From contig NZ_JACHLN010000004.1 of NCBI RefSeq assembly GCF_014204495.1, forward strand, positions 310,001 to 374,000: a DNA stretch of 64,000 bases, in the 5' to 3' direction. The notes under the pieces were generated by a model. That model was not told where the DNA came from. It saw only the letters and a program-made list of their open reading frames with translations, and did not search any database. Positions 7,981 to 15,792 of the stretch are shown in pieces. This DNA comes from Sphingomonas kyeonggiensis (GTDB lineage Bacteria; Pseudomonadota; Alphaproteobacteria; Sphingomonadales; Sphingomonadaceae). The translations under genes were made by a program, and so were the position numbers. Positions within the stretch are counted from its first letter, which is position 1, and every line of letters begins with the position of its first letter.

Positions 7981-8355
7981 TCAATTAAATCCGGCATTCT
8001 CCGCTTCGAACAACCGATCGACCTCGAGAACGAGGTCGCGCAGATGGAAGGGCTTGGAGAGGACCTTGGCCTGCGGCACCTGCTTGCCGGCCTTGAGCGT
8101 GACCGCCGCAAAGCCGGTGATGAACATGACCCGCATGTCCGGCGCGATCTCGCTAGCCTTCTGGGCCAGCTCGATCCCGTCCATCTCGGGCATCACGATG
8201 TCGGTGAGCAGCAGGTCGAAACGCTCAGCCTCGAGCAGCGGCATCGCCGCCGTGCCGCGATCGACCGCACTGACCGCATAGCCCGAGCGCTCAAGCGCCC
8301 GGGTAAGGTATTCCCGCATCACGCGGTCATCCTCGGCCAGCAGAATTCGGATCAT
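7981..8355 (-). CDS. cpdR: Single-domain response regulator, CpdR family
   Basis: A 124-residue stand-alone receiver. Visible are the acidic pocket LLAEDD (residues 5-10), phospho-acceptor Asp52 in LLLTDIVMPEMDG, the switch Thr in MFITGFAA and the conserved Lys in LSKPF. There is no output domain. In Caulobacter, CpdR phosphorylated by the CckA-ChpT relay is inactive, and its unphosphorylated form primes ClpXP degradation; the same role here is inference from the close sequence pattern. The ATG at 8355 begins MIRILLAEDD, the usual CpdR start. Divergent from the N-formylglutamate amidohydrolase gene. Confidence 0.85.
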   Translation of the reverse strand: MIRILLAEDDRVMREYLTRALERSGYAVSAVDRGTAAMPLLEAERFDLLLTDIVMPEMDGIELAQKASEIAPDMRVMFITGFAAVTLKAGKQVPQAKVLSKPFHLRDLVLEVDRLFEAENAGFN

Positions 8356-8471
8356 GTTTCCCCACTCGAAATCAACAGGGCTCCTCCTATACCGCAAGCC
8401 CTTAAGATTTTGCGCCCTTATCCTATCCCACGGCATTGCGGCGAGGCCAAGGCGCGCATAGTCATGGCGTC

Positions 8472-9314
8472 GTGACTGAAGCGACCTTCGTCCGCCATGG
8501 CCCCGCCGAGCCGCTGAGCCCGGTGATCCTGTCGGTGCCGCATGCCGGACGCGACTATCCCGACGCGCTGCGCAGCGCGATCCGCGTGCCGCTCGCTGCG
8601 CTGCGCGCGCTGGAGGATCGCCATGCCGATGCGATCGCCCTGGCCGCCCGCCGTGACGAGACCCTGTTCGTCGCGACCCGCGCCCGTGCCTGGATCGATC
8701 TCAACCGCGCCGAGCATGAGCGCGACCCCCGCCTGGACGACGGCGCCTGGCCGCACGGCGCGCCGCTTTCCGCCAAGATCCGCTCCGGGCTGGGGCTGGT
8801 GCCGCGCCGGGCGGGCAGCGCGGGCGACATCTGGCAGCGCCGGCTGACCGCCGACGAGGTGCAGCAGCGGATCCATGCCGATCATCGCCCCTGGCATGCC
8901 GCGATCGAGGCGGCACTGGCCGCGGCGCGCGTCCGCTTCGGCGTGGCGGTGCTGCTCGATGTGCATTCGATGCCCTCGCTCGGCGACCCGGGCATCGCGG
9001 CACGGCTGGTTCCCGGCGATCGCTTCGGCAAGTCGGCAGCGGCACGCTTCCTCGGCCGGATCGAGGGCGTGGCGCGGGCGCATGGCGTGCGGACCACGGC
9101 CAACACCCCCTATTCGGGCGGGCATATCCTGGAGCGCCACGGCAATCCGCGGCGTGGCATCCACGCGATCCAGCTGGAGTTCGACCGGTCGCTCTATCTC
9201 GATTCGATGCTCGACCAGCCAGGGCCCGGGCTCGACGCTGCGGTGCGGCTGCTGCGCGACATCATCGATGCGGTTGCCGACGAGGCACTGCCGGGAGCGA
9301 TCGCGGCGGAATAA
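8472..9314 (+). CDS. N-formylglutamate amidohydrolase family protein
   Basis: Predicted zinc amidohydrolase cleaving N-formylglutamate (last step of one histidine-degradation route) or a related N-acyl amino acid. Family motifs: SVPHAGRDYPD near the N-terminus, the WIDLNRAEHERDPR segment, LLDVHSMPS with metal-binding Asp/His, and NTPYSGGHILERHG. The start is uncertain: a GTG at 8472 gives 280 residues, while an in-frame TTG at 8436 would add 12; neither has a strong ribosome-binding site. No other hut genes are in the window, so a general role is possible. Confidence 0.8.
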   Translation: MTEATFVRHGPAEPLSPVILSVPHAGRDYPDALRSAIRVPLAALRALEDRHADAIALAARRDETLFVATRARAWIDLNRAEHERDPRLDDGAWPHGAPLSAKIRSGLGLVPRRAGSAGDIWQRRLTADEVQQRIHADHRPWHAAIEAALAAARVRFGVAVLLDVHSMPSLGDPGIAARLVPGDRFGKSAAARFLGRIEGVARAHGVRTTANTPYSGGHILERHGNPRRGIHAIQLEFDRSLYLDSMLDQPGPGLDAAVRLLRDIIDAVADEALPGAIAAE

Positions 9315-9317
9315 CGC

Positions 9318-9500
9318 TCAATCGCGGCGCGCGATCTCCGCTTCAAGCCAGTGGATGCGCTTGTGCCACTGCTTGGCAGCCTTCGCTCCCTCGACAATCG
9401 TCAGGCGGCTGTGCGCACGCGCGAGCTCGGCCTCCAGCCCAGCAAGGCTGAGCGCCGCCAGTTCGTCGTCACGGTGCGGAACCCCGGATCGCTTGCCCAT
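9318..9500 (-). CDS. Small charged coiled-coil protein, unknown function
   Basis: A 60-residue frame from an ATG at 9500. The segment LAALSLAGLEAELARAHSRL followed by KRIHWLEAEIARRD has heptad-like leucines and alternating charges, as in small cytosolic coiled-coil proteins. Composition is protein-like rather than a shadow, and it ends 3 bp from the convergent amidohydrolase stop. No family recognised and no clear ribosome-binding site, so confidence is moderate. It lies downstream of the small-RNA terminator on the same strand. Confidence 0.55.
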   Translation of the reverse strand: MGKRSGVPHRDDELAALSLAGLEAELARAHSRLTIVEGAKAAKQWHKRIHWLEAEIARRD

Positions 9501-9543
9501 GCGACCAGTCTGCCGCGCGTCGAGGGCCAGAGCAACGGCACAT

Positions 9544-9575
9544 AAAAAACCACCTCGTGGTTACCCACGAGGTGG
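9544..9575 (-). terminator. Intrinsic terminator of the small RNA
   Basis: Perfect 11-bp stem between 9565-9575 and 9550-9560 with a 4-nt loop (9561-9564), followed on the minus strand by six T residues (9549-9544). One of the strongest terminators in the window. Confidence 0.9.
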
Positions 9576-9649
9576 CCAAGGTTCAGGGAGGAGACACGCC
9601 CGAGGGCGTGCCGTACGGCTTCGCGAAAGGGGGGACACGACGCCGTACA
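9544..9649 (-). ncRNA. Candidate trans-acting small RNA (about 106 nt) with anti-Shine-Dalgarno motifs
   Basis: Minus-strand unit with all the parts of an independent sRNA. Hairpin 1 pairs GTACGGC (9648-9642) with GCCGTAC (9619-9613) and holds CCCCCC (9634-9629) in its loop. Hairpin 2 is CACGCC-CTCG-GGCGTG (9610-9595). Then comes an unpaired TCTCCTCCCT (9594-9585), complementary to Shine-Dalgarno sequences. The end is a perfect 11-bp terminator stem CCACCTCGTGG/CCACGAGGTGG with a 4-nt loop and T6. The layout resembles alphaproteobacterial MmgR/SuhB-type sRNAs as I recall them; that assignment is unverified. No open frame explains the region. Confidence 0.75.
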
Positions 9650-9655
9650 AGACCA

Positions 9656-9683
9656 AATATAATTGGGGGGTCGATTAGTTCAA
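9656..9683 (-). promoter_or_regulatory. Promoter of the small RNA
   Basis: Minus-strand TTGAAC (9683-9678), 16-nt spacer, TATATT (9661-9656), close to the sigma-70 consensus. The predicted start near 9649 falls exactly at the 5' side of the first hairpin. It lies 32 bp after the cytochrome b561 stop. Confidence 0.65.
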
Positions 9684-9714
9684 GGGGCTGCGGGCGAACG
9701 TTCTCGCAGAAAGA

Positions 9715-10260
9715 TCAACCGTTTCGGCGGATCCCGGGCAGCATGCGCGCGAGCACCTGATCGCGGAGCAGGAAATGGTGCCGCAGCGCCGCGGCGATGT
9801 GGATCACCACCAGCGCCGCCATCAGATAGCCGAGCAGCTCATGCGCTTCGTGCGCATTGTGCGCCACGGCGGGCGTTGCCGGCAGCACCGGAATCTCGAA
9901 CAAGCCGAACCAGTTCACCGGGCGCGGCTTCTCCGGATTGGAGGAAAGCAGCCAGCCGCTGATCGGCAGGATCAGCATCAGCGCATAGAGGATGAAGTGG
10001 ACAAGGTGCGCCGTCGCCTTTTCCCAGGCGGGCAACAGCTCGGGCAGATGCGGCGGCTTGTGGGTGAGTCGCCAGGCGATCCGGCCCAGCGTGAGCGCCA
10101 GCACGGCCATGCCGAGCGACTTGTGCAGCGGCATCACGCCCCACGCCCGCGGCATCGCGTCGTGGAACAGGCCGATGATCAGGTTGACGAGGATGAGCGC
10201 GGCGATCGACCAGTGGAAGGCGATCGCCCCCCGGCTGTACCGACCGCCGCGCTCGATCAT
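9715..10260 (-). CDS. Cytochrome b561 family protein
   Basis: A 181-residue inner-membrane di-haem b-type cytochrome with four predicted membrane helices. Candidate haem ligands are His16 (AIAFHWSIA), His46 (MPLHKSLG), and histidines in TM3 (HLVHFILY) and TM4 (VIHIAAALRHHF). Family members move electrons between quinol and periplasmic acceptors (superoxide in CybB); the partner here is unknown. The ATG lies 2 bp after the stop of the sapC-like gene, so the two form an operon, followed by the separately promoted small RNA. Confidence 0.88.
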   Translation of the reverse strand: MIERGGRYSRGAIAFHWSIAALILVNLIIGLFHDAMPRAWGVMPLHKSLGMAVLALTLGRIAWRLTHKPPHLPELLPAWEKATAHLVHFILYALMLILPISGWLLSSNPEKPRPVNWFGLFEIPVLPATPAVAHNAHEAHELLGYLMAALVVIHIAAALRHHFLLRDQVLARMLPGIRRNG

Positions 10261-10262
10261 TC

Positions 10263-11045
10263 TCAGGCGGTCGGCTGCACGAGCTGCGGCTCGGGCATCT
10301 TGCCCTGGCGCAGCTGACGGCCGAAGATGTCGCGCATCAGGCCCAGCGAGAACAGATGGGCGTAGATGAGCGGCAGCATGCCGTTCTGCACGATCTTGCG
10401 CAGCTGGTCGCCGCGCAGCTCGTTGAGCTTGTTCTCGTCGATCATCATGAAGCCGCGATAGACGAAGGGCTGAGCCGCGCCGTCCGGCTGGATGGTGACT
10501 TCACCGTCGATCAGCAGGTCGAGCTCCTTGAGCTCCTTCATGAACTGCCCGGTGCGGGCGCCGGCCTGCTCGAACTGCTCGTTGAACTGAAGGATGTTCT
10601 TGGTGGTCTCGCTCGGCTCGCCGTTGACGAACAGGGCCTCGCCCTCCTCGAACGCGCCCACGGTGTCCGTGGTCGGGTCGAAGCAGAGCGACAGCTCGTC
10701 GCTGTCCGGGCGCAGGCGCGCCAGCAGATACGGATAGCGGCGGATATAGGCCGGGACGTAGAAGTTCGGCTCGTTGAGCGAACCGTCTTCGTCGAAGAAG
10801 GTATTGATGCCTTCGTTCAGGCCCATCAGTGCGAGCGGCACCGGCTCTTCGCCCTGCGAGAAGACGATCGGCATGAAACGCTGCACCAGCGGGAATTCCT
10901 CGACGGTGACGGGAACCGCGTGCTGCTTCGCAAGGAACGGCGCCTTGTCGGCCGAGCGAATCTTGAAATCGGCGTGCTGCTGGCTCGAAAGCGGCTGCAG
11001 GTCATTGTAAAACAGAGGCAGCGACTGCTGCGGGGCGGAAGCCAT
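10263..11045 (-). CDS. SapC family protein
   Basis: A 260-residue protein matching the SapC family (PF07277 type), found in proteobacteria and often near TonB receptors; biochemical function is unproven. Typical features are LPLFYNDLQPLSSQQHADF near the start, FPLVQRFMPIVFS, YVPAYIRRYPYLLA and a C-terminal YAHLFSLGLMRDI. No signal peptide or membrane segment is evident. The ATG at 11045 has AGGAG at 8 nt; the upstream extension of the frame has none. It is translationally adjacent (2 bp) to cytochrome b561. Confidence 0.85.
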   Translation of the reverse strand: MASAPQQSLPLFYNDLQPLSSQQHADFKIRSADKAPFLAKQHAVPVTVEEFPLVQRFMPIVFSQGEEPVPLALMGLNEGINTFFDEDGSLNEPNFYVPAYIRRYPYLLARLRPDSDELSLCFDPTTDTVGAFEEGEALFVNGEPSETTKNILQFNEQFEQAGARTGQFMKELKELDLLIDGEVTIQPDGAAQPFVYRGFMMIDENKLNELRGDQLRKIVQNGMLPLIYAHLFSLGLMRDIFGRQLRQGKMPEPQLVQPTA

Positions 11046-11097
11046 CCTAAATCTCCTGGGAACAAAATGCTGGTATCTGGAATCCCGATTGGCGGGT

Positions 11098-12546
11098 CTA
11101 TGGGTTGTCAGCCTCGGGCGCAAGCGCCACCAGCTTGCCCGGATTGAGGATTCCGCGGGGATCCAGTGCCATTTTGATCGCCTTTAGTGCCGCGATGCGC
11201 TGCGGCGGGCTCAAACGCACCAGTTCGTCACGCTTCATCTGGCCGATGCCATGCTCGGCCGAGATCGATCCGCCTTCGGCCACCACCATGTCATAGACGA
11301 AGCGGCTGACCGCCTTGCCGTCGCCCGCGTACCAGCTGTCGCGATCGACGCCGGCGGGCGCGCGGACGTGGAAATGGACATTGCCGTCGCCCAGATGCCC
11401 GAAGCCGGTAGCGGTGACGCCGGGAAAGCGACGCTCGGCCGCCTCCGCCGCCTTGACCATGAAGCCCGGCATCTTGTCGACCGGCACCGAGATGTCGTGC
11501 TGCATCGCCGGGCCGAGCGCTCGCTCTGCCTCGGAGATCGAATCGCGGATGTGCCAGAAGGCCTCGACCTGCGCCTCGCTCGACGAGATCACTGCATCCT
11601 CGGCAAGCCCGCTCTCGAATACCGGCTCGAGCAGCTGCCCAAGCAGCGCGGCGGGCGGTTCCGCACCGGCTTCGGTGGCGACCGATTCGATCAGCACGTG
11701 CCAGGCATGTTCACCGGCGAGCGGCGAGCGGGTGCCCGGAATATGATCCAGGACATGCCGCAGGATCTCGCCAGGGATGATCTCGAAGCTTTCGATCGTG
11801 TTGGTCCGCGCCTCCATCAGGCGCAGCATCCGGAGCGCATCCTCCGGGCTCGCGACGCCCACCCATGCGGCCGCGCGCTCGAGAATCGCCGGATGGAGCT
11901 GCAGCGTCGCGGCCGTGACGATGCCGATCGTCCCCTCCGCGCCGATTAGCAGCTGGGTGAGGTCATAGCCGCGATTGTCCTTCTTGAGCGGCGTCAGCCC
12001 TTCATAGATCGAGCCATCGGGCAGCACTGCCTCCAGCCCAGCGACCAGGTGTCGCATGTTGCCGAAGCGCAGAACCTGGGTGCCGCCGGCATTGGTGGAG
12101 ACCAGCCCGCCGATGGTGGCGCTGCCCTTGGCGCCCAGTGTCAGCGGGAACCGGCGCCCCTGTTCCAACGCGGCATTGTGGAAGTTGGCCAGGATCACCC
12201 CCGCCTCGACCACCGCGACATTGCCCACCGGATCGATCGAGCGGATCGCGTTCATCCGGCGGGTCGAGAGCAGCAGCGCCGATCCGTCCTCGGACGGGGT
12301 CGCGCCACCGACCATGCCGGTATTGCCGCCCTGGGGCACGATCTTCACGCCGAGTTCGCCGGCAAGCCGGATGATTTCCGCCACTTCAGCGGTCGATCCC
12401 GGCGAGAACAAAGCCGGGGCGCTGCCGTGATAGCGGCCGCGCCAGTCCGATTCCCAGGGCGCGATTTCCCGGGCGTCCGTGGTGACCGCCTTGGCGCCAA
12501 AGCGCTCCAAAACGGTATCGACGAGCTGCTGCTGCGCTGGTGTCAT
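11098..12546 (-). CDS. FAD-binding 2-hydroxyacid dehydrogenase (GlcD / D-2-hydroxyglutarate dehydrogenase type)
   Basis: A 482-residue flavoenzyme of the vanillyl-alcohol-oxidase fold. The N-terminal half carries the PCMH FAD domain (VPQGGNTGMVGGA, TLGAKGSATIGGLVSTNAGG). The C-terminal half carries the metal/substrate motif GFGHLGDGNVHFHV and SAEHGIGQMKRDEL. Likely oxidises D-2-hydroxyglutarate, D-lactate or glycolate; the single-polypeptide form without GlcE/GlcF favours the D-2-hydroxyglutarate/D-lactate group. The start ATG at 12546 faces away from the plus-strand gene at 12621. Confidence 0.85.
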   Translation of the reverse strand: MTPAQQQLVDTVLERFGAKAVTTDAREIAPWESDWRGRYHGSAPALFSPGSTAEVAEIIRLAGELGVKIVPQGGNTGMVGGATPSEDGSALLLSTRRMNAIRSIDPVGNVAVVEAGVILANFHNAALEQGRRFPLTLGAKGSATIGGLVSTNAGGTQVLRFGNMRHLVAGLEAVLPDGSIYEGLTPLKKDNRGYDLTQLLIGAEGTIGIVTAATLQLHPAILERAAAWVGVASPEDALRMLRLMEARTNTIESFEIIPGEILRHVLDHIPGTRSPLAGEHAWHVLIESVATEAGAEPPAALLGQLLEPVFESGLAEDAVISSSEAQVEAFWHIRDSISEAERALGPAMQHDISVPVDKMPGFMVKAAEAAERRFPGVTATGFGHLGDGNVHFHVRAPAGVDRDSWYAGDGKAVSRFVYDMVVAEGGSISAEHGIGQMKRDELVRLSPPQRIAALKAIKMALDPRGILNPGKLVALAPEADNP

Positions 12547-12620
12547 GGCATTTTTGGGCTAGCACGATGGCCGGCAGTTCATCCACTGTTCAAACCTGGG
12601 TCGTACATAACAAACACGAA

Positions 12621-13100
12621 ATGCCGAATCCGTTTTCCGTCGCCTCCAGCCTGCTGCTTGTCGTCGCCGCTCCCGCAGCGGCGCCTGCAGGCGCGCCCGA
12701 CTGGGATGCGGTACGGGTGGCGTTCCAGCAGGACCAGCAACAACAGCAACAGCGGGTGACGATCCAGGTGCCCCGCGTCACCATCACCAGCAGCGCCACC
12801 ATCGTGGTGCGCCGCGCCCCGCGCGTGATCGAGAAAAAGACCAAGGACTGCGTGAAGGTCCAGGACATTGCGGGCTTCGCCGGCGTCAACACGCAGGAAA
12901 GCGTGGACCTGGTGCTGCGCGACGGCTCGCTGCTGCGTGCCAAACTGGGCCGCAATTGCCCGGCGCTCGGCTTCTACAACGGCTTCTATGTGAAGACGAA
13001 CAAGGACCAGAAGATCTGCGCCGGCCGCGATTCGATCCGCACCCGCGCGGGCCGCTCCTGCGACGTAGAGGCCTTCAAGACGCTGGAATTGGCACGTTAA
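12621..13100 (+). CDS. Secreted protein of unknown function
   Basis: A 159-residue protein from an ATG at 12621. It has a hydrophobic signal sequence (SSLLLVVAAPAAAPAGA, cleavage likely after an Ala near residue 22-25), a glutamine-rich linker (QQDQQQQQQR) and a C-terminal domain with four cysteines (in KDCVKVQD, RNCPALG, KICAGRD and RSCDVEA) that could form two disulfides in the periplasm. No family recognised. A longer frame upstream exists but would place the signal sequence internally. It lies between the FAD oxidoreductase (divergent) and the helicase. Confidence 0.7.
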   Translation: MPNPFSVASSLLLVVAAPAAAPAGAPDWDAVRVAFQQDQQQQQQRVTIQVPRVTITSSATIVVRRAPRVIEKKTKDCVKVQDIAGFAGVNTQESVDLVLRDGSLLRAKLGRNCPALGFYNGFYVKTNKDQKICAGRDSIRTRAGRSCDVEAFKTLELAR

Positions 13101-13190
13101 GCGCCTCAGCGCTTGACTTTCCTCACCAAATCCGCAAGCGCGTGAAGGCTTCGCGCGTGGGCCAGCCACGCCGATTTTCCGGAAAATTGC

Positions 13191-14612
13191 ATGAGCTTTG
13201 CCGATCTCGGCCTTTCTGACGAACTTCTGCGCGCAGTGACTGACGCGGGCTATACCGAGCCCACGCCCATTCAGCGCCAGGCCATTCCAAGCGTGCTGAT
13301 GGGCAAGGACCTTGTCGGCATCGCCCAGACGGGCACGGGCAAAACCGCCGCATTCGTGCTGCCGATGATCGACATCCTCGGCGAAGGGCGCACCCGCGCG
13401 CTGATGCCGCGCTCGCTCATCCTCGAGCCGACGCGCGAGCTCGCTGCCCAGGTCGCCGAGAATTTCGAGAAGTACGGCACCCACCACAAGCTCTCCATGG
13501 CGCTGCTGATCGGCGGCGTGCAGATGGGCGATCAGGTGAAGGCGCTGGAGAAGGGCGTCGACGTCCTCATCGCCACGCCGGGCCGGCTGATGGACCTGTT
13601 CGGCCGCGGCAAGATCCTGCTCACCGGTTGCAACCTGCTGGTGATCGACGAGGCGGACCGGATGCTCGACATGGGGTTCATTCCCGATATCGAGGAAATC
13701 TGCACCAAGCTGCCGAAGCAGCGCCAGACCCTGCTCTTCTCGGCAACGATGCCGCCGGTCATCAAGAAGCTGGCGGACAAGTTCCTGAACGATCCCAAGC
13801 GGATCGAGGTCGCCCGTCCGGCGACTACCAACACCAACATCACCCAGCGCATCGTCGAGACCACCTCGATGAAGAAGCGCGAGACGCTGCGCCAGCTGCT
13901 CGAGGCGGACAACGTCCAGACCGCGATCATCTTCTGCAACCGCAAGACCACGGTGCGCGAGCTCAACAAGAGCCTGCAGCGCCACCGCTTCCGCTCGGCC
14001 GAGATCCATGGCGACATGGAACAGCCGCAGCGCCTGGCCGAGCTCGACCGCTTCAAGAAGGGTGACGTGAACATCCTCGTCGCCTCGGACGTCGCTGCGC
14101 GCGGGCTCGACATCAAGGGCGTCAGCCACGTCTTCAATTTCGACGCGCCCTGGCATCCGGACGATTATGTCCACCGCATCGGCCGCACCGGCCGCGGCGG
14201 CGCCACCGGCACCGCCTACACGCTGGTCGCGCCGGACGATGCCGAGAACATCGCCAATATCGAGAAGCTCACCGGTCACAAGATCGAGCGCGTGCGGCTG
14301 AAGAACCCGGCTCCCGCCGCCGAGGGCGACGAGGTACGCGAGGAAGCGCCGCGCGGCCGCCGCCGCAAGGCCGAGGACGAGAAGAAGCCCGCGCGCGGCA
14401 AGAAGGCCGAGCCGAAGCGCGAGGAAACGCGTCGCGACGAGCCCCGTCGGGAAGAGCCGCGCCGCGAGGAATTCCGCCGTGAAAGCCGCGACGAGCAGCC
14501 CCGCCGCGATCGTGGGCGCGACCGCCGCCGCGACGAGCGCGACGATGGTCCCGACGATGGCTGGAACGGCCCGATCCCGGACTTCCTGAACTACACGCTC
14601 GCCGCCGAATGA
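13191..14612 (+). CDS. DEAD-box ATP-dependent RNA helicase, RhlE-like
   Basis: A 473-residue RNA helicase for RNA remodelling (ribosome assembly or mRNA decay). All motifs are present: Q motif PTPIQRQAIP, Walker A AQTGTGKT (residues 45-52), PTRELA, DEAD (about 153-156), SAT, then ARGLDI and HRIGRTGRGG. From about residue 385 a long low-complexity tail rich in Arg, Glu, Lys and Asp follows, probably RNA-binding, as in RhlE-type enzymes. The start ATG follows GGAAAATTGC. The stop overlaps the thioredoxin gene start (ATGA). Confidence 0.93.
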   Translation: MSFADLGLSDELLRAVTDAGYTEPTPIQRQAIPSVLMGKDLVGIAQTGTGKTAAFVLPMIDILGEGRTRALMPRSLILEPTRELAAQVAENFEKYGTHHKLSMALLIGGVQMGDQVKALEKGVDVLIATPGRLMDLFGRGKILLTGCNLLVIDEADRMLDMGFIPDIEEICTKLPKQRQTLLFSATMPPVIKKLADKFLNDPKRIEVARPATTNTNITQRIVETTSMKKRETLRQLLEADNVQTAIIFCNRKTTVRELNKSLQRHRFRSAEIHGDMEQPQRLAELDRFKKGDVNILVASDVAARGLDIKGVSHVFNFDAPWHPDDYVHRIGRTGRGGATGTAYTLVAPDDAENIANIEKLTGHKIERVRLKNPAPAAEGDEVREEAPRGRRRKAEDEKKPARGKKAEPKREETRRDEPRREEPRREEFRRESRDEQPRRDRGRDRRRDERDDGPDDGWNGPIPDFLNYTLAAE

Positions 14613-15127
14613 TCCGCCGCGCCGGGCTGCTGCTCGCGCTGACCGCGCTGGCGCTGCCCGGCACTGCCCTTTCGCAGACGACGGCAGCGCCCCGGCTCAA
14701 GGCGCGCACGCTCGCCCAGCTGCCGCTGCCCCTGCCCGCGCCCTATGATCCGTCGCGCGATGCCGAGAGGGATGTGGACGCCGCGCTCGCCCGCGCGAAG
14801 AAGTCCGGCAAGCCGTTGCTCATCGATTTCGGCGCCAACTGGTGCGTCGATTGCCGGGTCCTGGCCGGCGTGCTCGAACTGCCCGAGATGCGCACCTGGA
14901 TCGCCAGGCATTTCGAGCTGGTTCAGGTCGATATCGGCGCGTTCGACCGCAATCTCGACATGCCTCGCCGCTTCGGCGCTTCCTCGCTCGAGGCCGTTCC
15001 CGCGATCCTGGTGGTCGATCCGCGCACCCGCCGCCTGCGCAACCGCGACGACATTCTCGGCATGGGCGATGCGCGCCTCCTGCAGCCCCAGCAAATGGCC
15101 GACTGGCTGGCACGCTGGACGCGATGA
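14609..15127 (+). CDS. Exported thioredoxin-fold protein (WCVDC)
   Basis: A 172-residue protein with an N-terminal signal sequence (hydrophobic residues 5-21) and a thioredoxin domain carrying the redox pair Cys79-Val-Asp-Cys82 within DFGANWCVDC. This variant resembles the C-terminal domain of DsbD and periplasmic disulfide reductases, so a role in reducing periplasmic disulfides is likely; the partner is unknown. Translationally coupled by 4-bp overlaps to the helicase upstream and the DUF1289 gene downstream. Confidence 0.82.
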   Translation: MIRRAGLLLALTALALPGTALSQTTAAPRLKARTLAQLPLPLPAPYDPSRDAERDVDAALARAKKSGKPLLIDFGANWCVDCRVLAGVLELPEMRTWIARHFELVQVDIGAFDRNLDMPRRFGASSLEAVPAILVVDPRTRRLRNRDDILGMGDARLLQPQQMADWLARWTR

Positions 15128-15312
15128 TCGAGTATGTCCCGATTATCGAGAGCCCATGCATCGGGCTCTGCACGATGGACGGCGCCACCGGCTGGTGCCT
15201 CGGCTGCGGTCGCACGATCGACGAGATCGCGCGCTGGGGCTCGACCGACCAGGCCGATCGCGACGCGGTGACGGCCGAATTGCCGGCACGGATGAAAGTG
15301 CTGGAGGGCTAG
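15124..15312 (+). CDS. DUF1289 domain protein
   Basis: A 62-residue small protein with four cysteines (12, 16, 25, 28) in the arrangement ESPCIGLC then WCLGCGRT, typical of the DUF1289/Fe-S-like small-protein family. This suggests a metal site; function is not established. The ATG overlaps the thioredoxin stop by 4 bp, making it the third gene of the helicase operon. A longer frame covering the thioredoxin gene is an out-of-frame shadow. Confidence 0.85.
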   Translation: MIEYVPIIESPCIGLCTMDGATGWCLGCGRTIDEIARWGSTDQADRDAVTAELPARMKVLEG

Positions 15313-15344
15313 GCCGTATCGCAACCGGATACGCGCTTGGCCAG

Positions 15345-15448
15345 CAGTTCCCCGGCGAAGGCCGGGGCCCAGTTGCAATGTCGCTCGTGAGGCTCCGGCG
15401 CCATCAATAGTGCGCCGAGGCTGGGCCCCGGCCTTCGCCGGGGAACTG
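15345..15448. repeat. Long inverted repeat (28-bp arms), dispersed palindromic family
   Basis: 15345-15372 and 15421-15448 are perfect reverse complements (28 bp), separated by 48 bp. Each arm is itself a hairpin around CCCCGGCGAAGGCCGGGG. It lies between two convergent genes (DUF1289 and a small membrane protein). Related copies occur at 19091, 23147, 25696, 48871, 59323 and 61251. Confidence 0.85.
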
Positions 15449-15470
15449 GTGATCAATATGATCCGGACCG

Positions 15471-15728
15471 CTAAGCCTCCACGCCGCTCGCCACGCCCTG
15501 CGCCTGGTTGCGATTGGCGCACTGGCCGGCAAGGAGCAGCAGCACCAGTACGAGCGCCAGGTTCAGCGGCCAGCGCACGAAGCCGACATCGCGCTTCCTT
15601 GCCAGTCGCTTGCCGAAGAACACGCCCAGCGCGATCATTCCGCCATATACCAGAAGATACCCGATAACGGTTCCGGCCAGGCGGCCGGCATCATAGGCTG
15701 CCGAGTGGTCCACTCCGCCCTCCCCCAT
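15471..15728 (-). CDS. Small two-helix membrane protein, unknown
   Basis: An 85-residue frame from an ATG at 15728. It has two hydrophobic segments (TVIGYLLVYGGMIALGVFFG and LNLALVLVLLLLAGQ) joined by the basic loop KRLARKRDVG, so an integral inner-membrane protein with a positive-inside loop. No family recognised. Composition and strand-specific hydrophobicity suggest a real gene. It ends beside the inverted repeat at 15345-15448. Confidence 0.65.
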   Translation of the reverse strand: MGEGGVDHSAAYDAGRLAGTVIGYLLVYGGMIALGVFFGKRLARKRDVGFVRWPLNLALVLVLLLLAGQCANRNQAQGVASGVEA

Positions 15729-15792
15729 TTTCCGTCAGTTTGCGAACGCATGCCTCCGGCGCGTCACATGCCGCACGCGCCGGAGAGAACAG

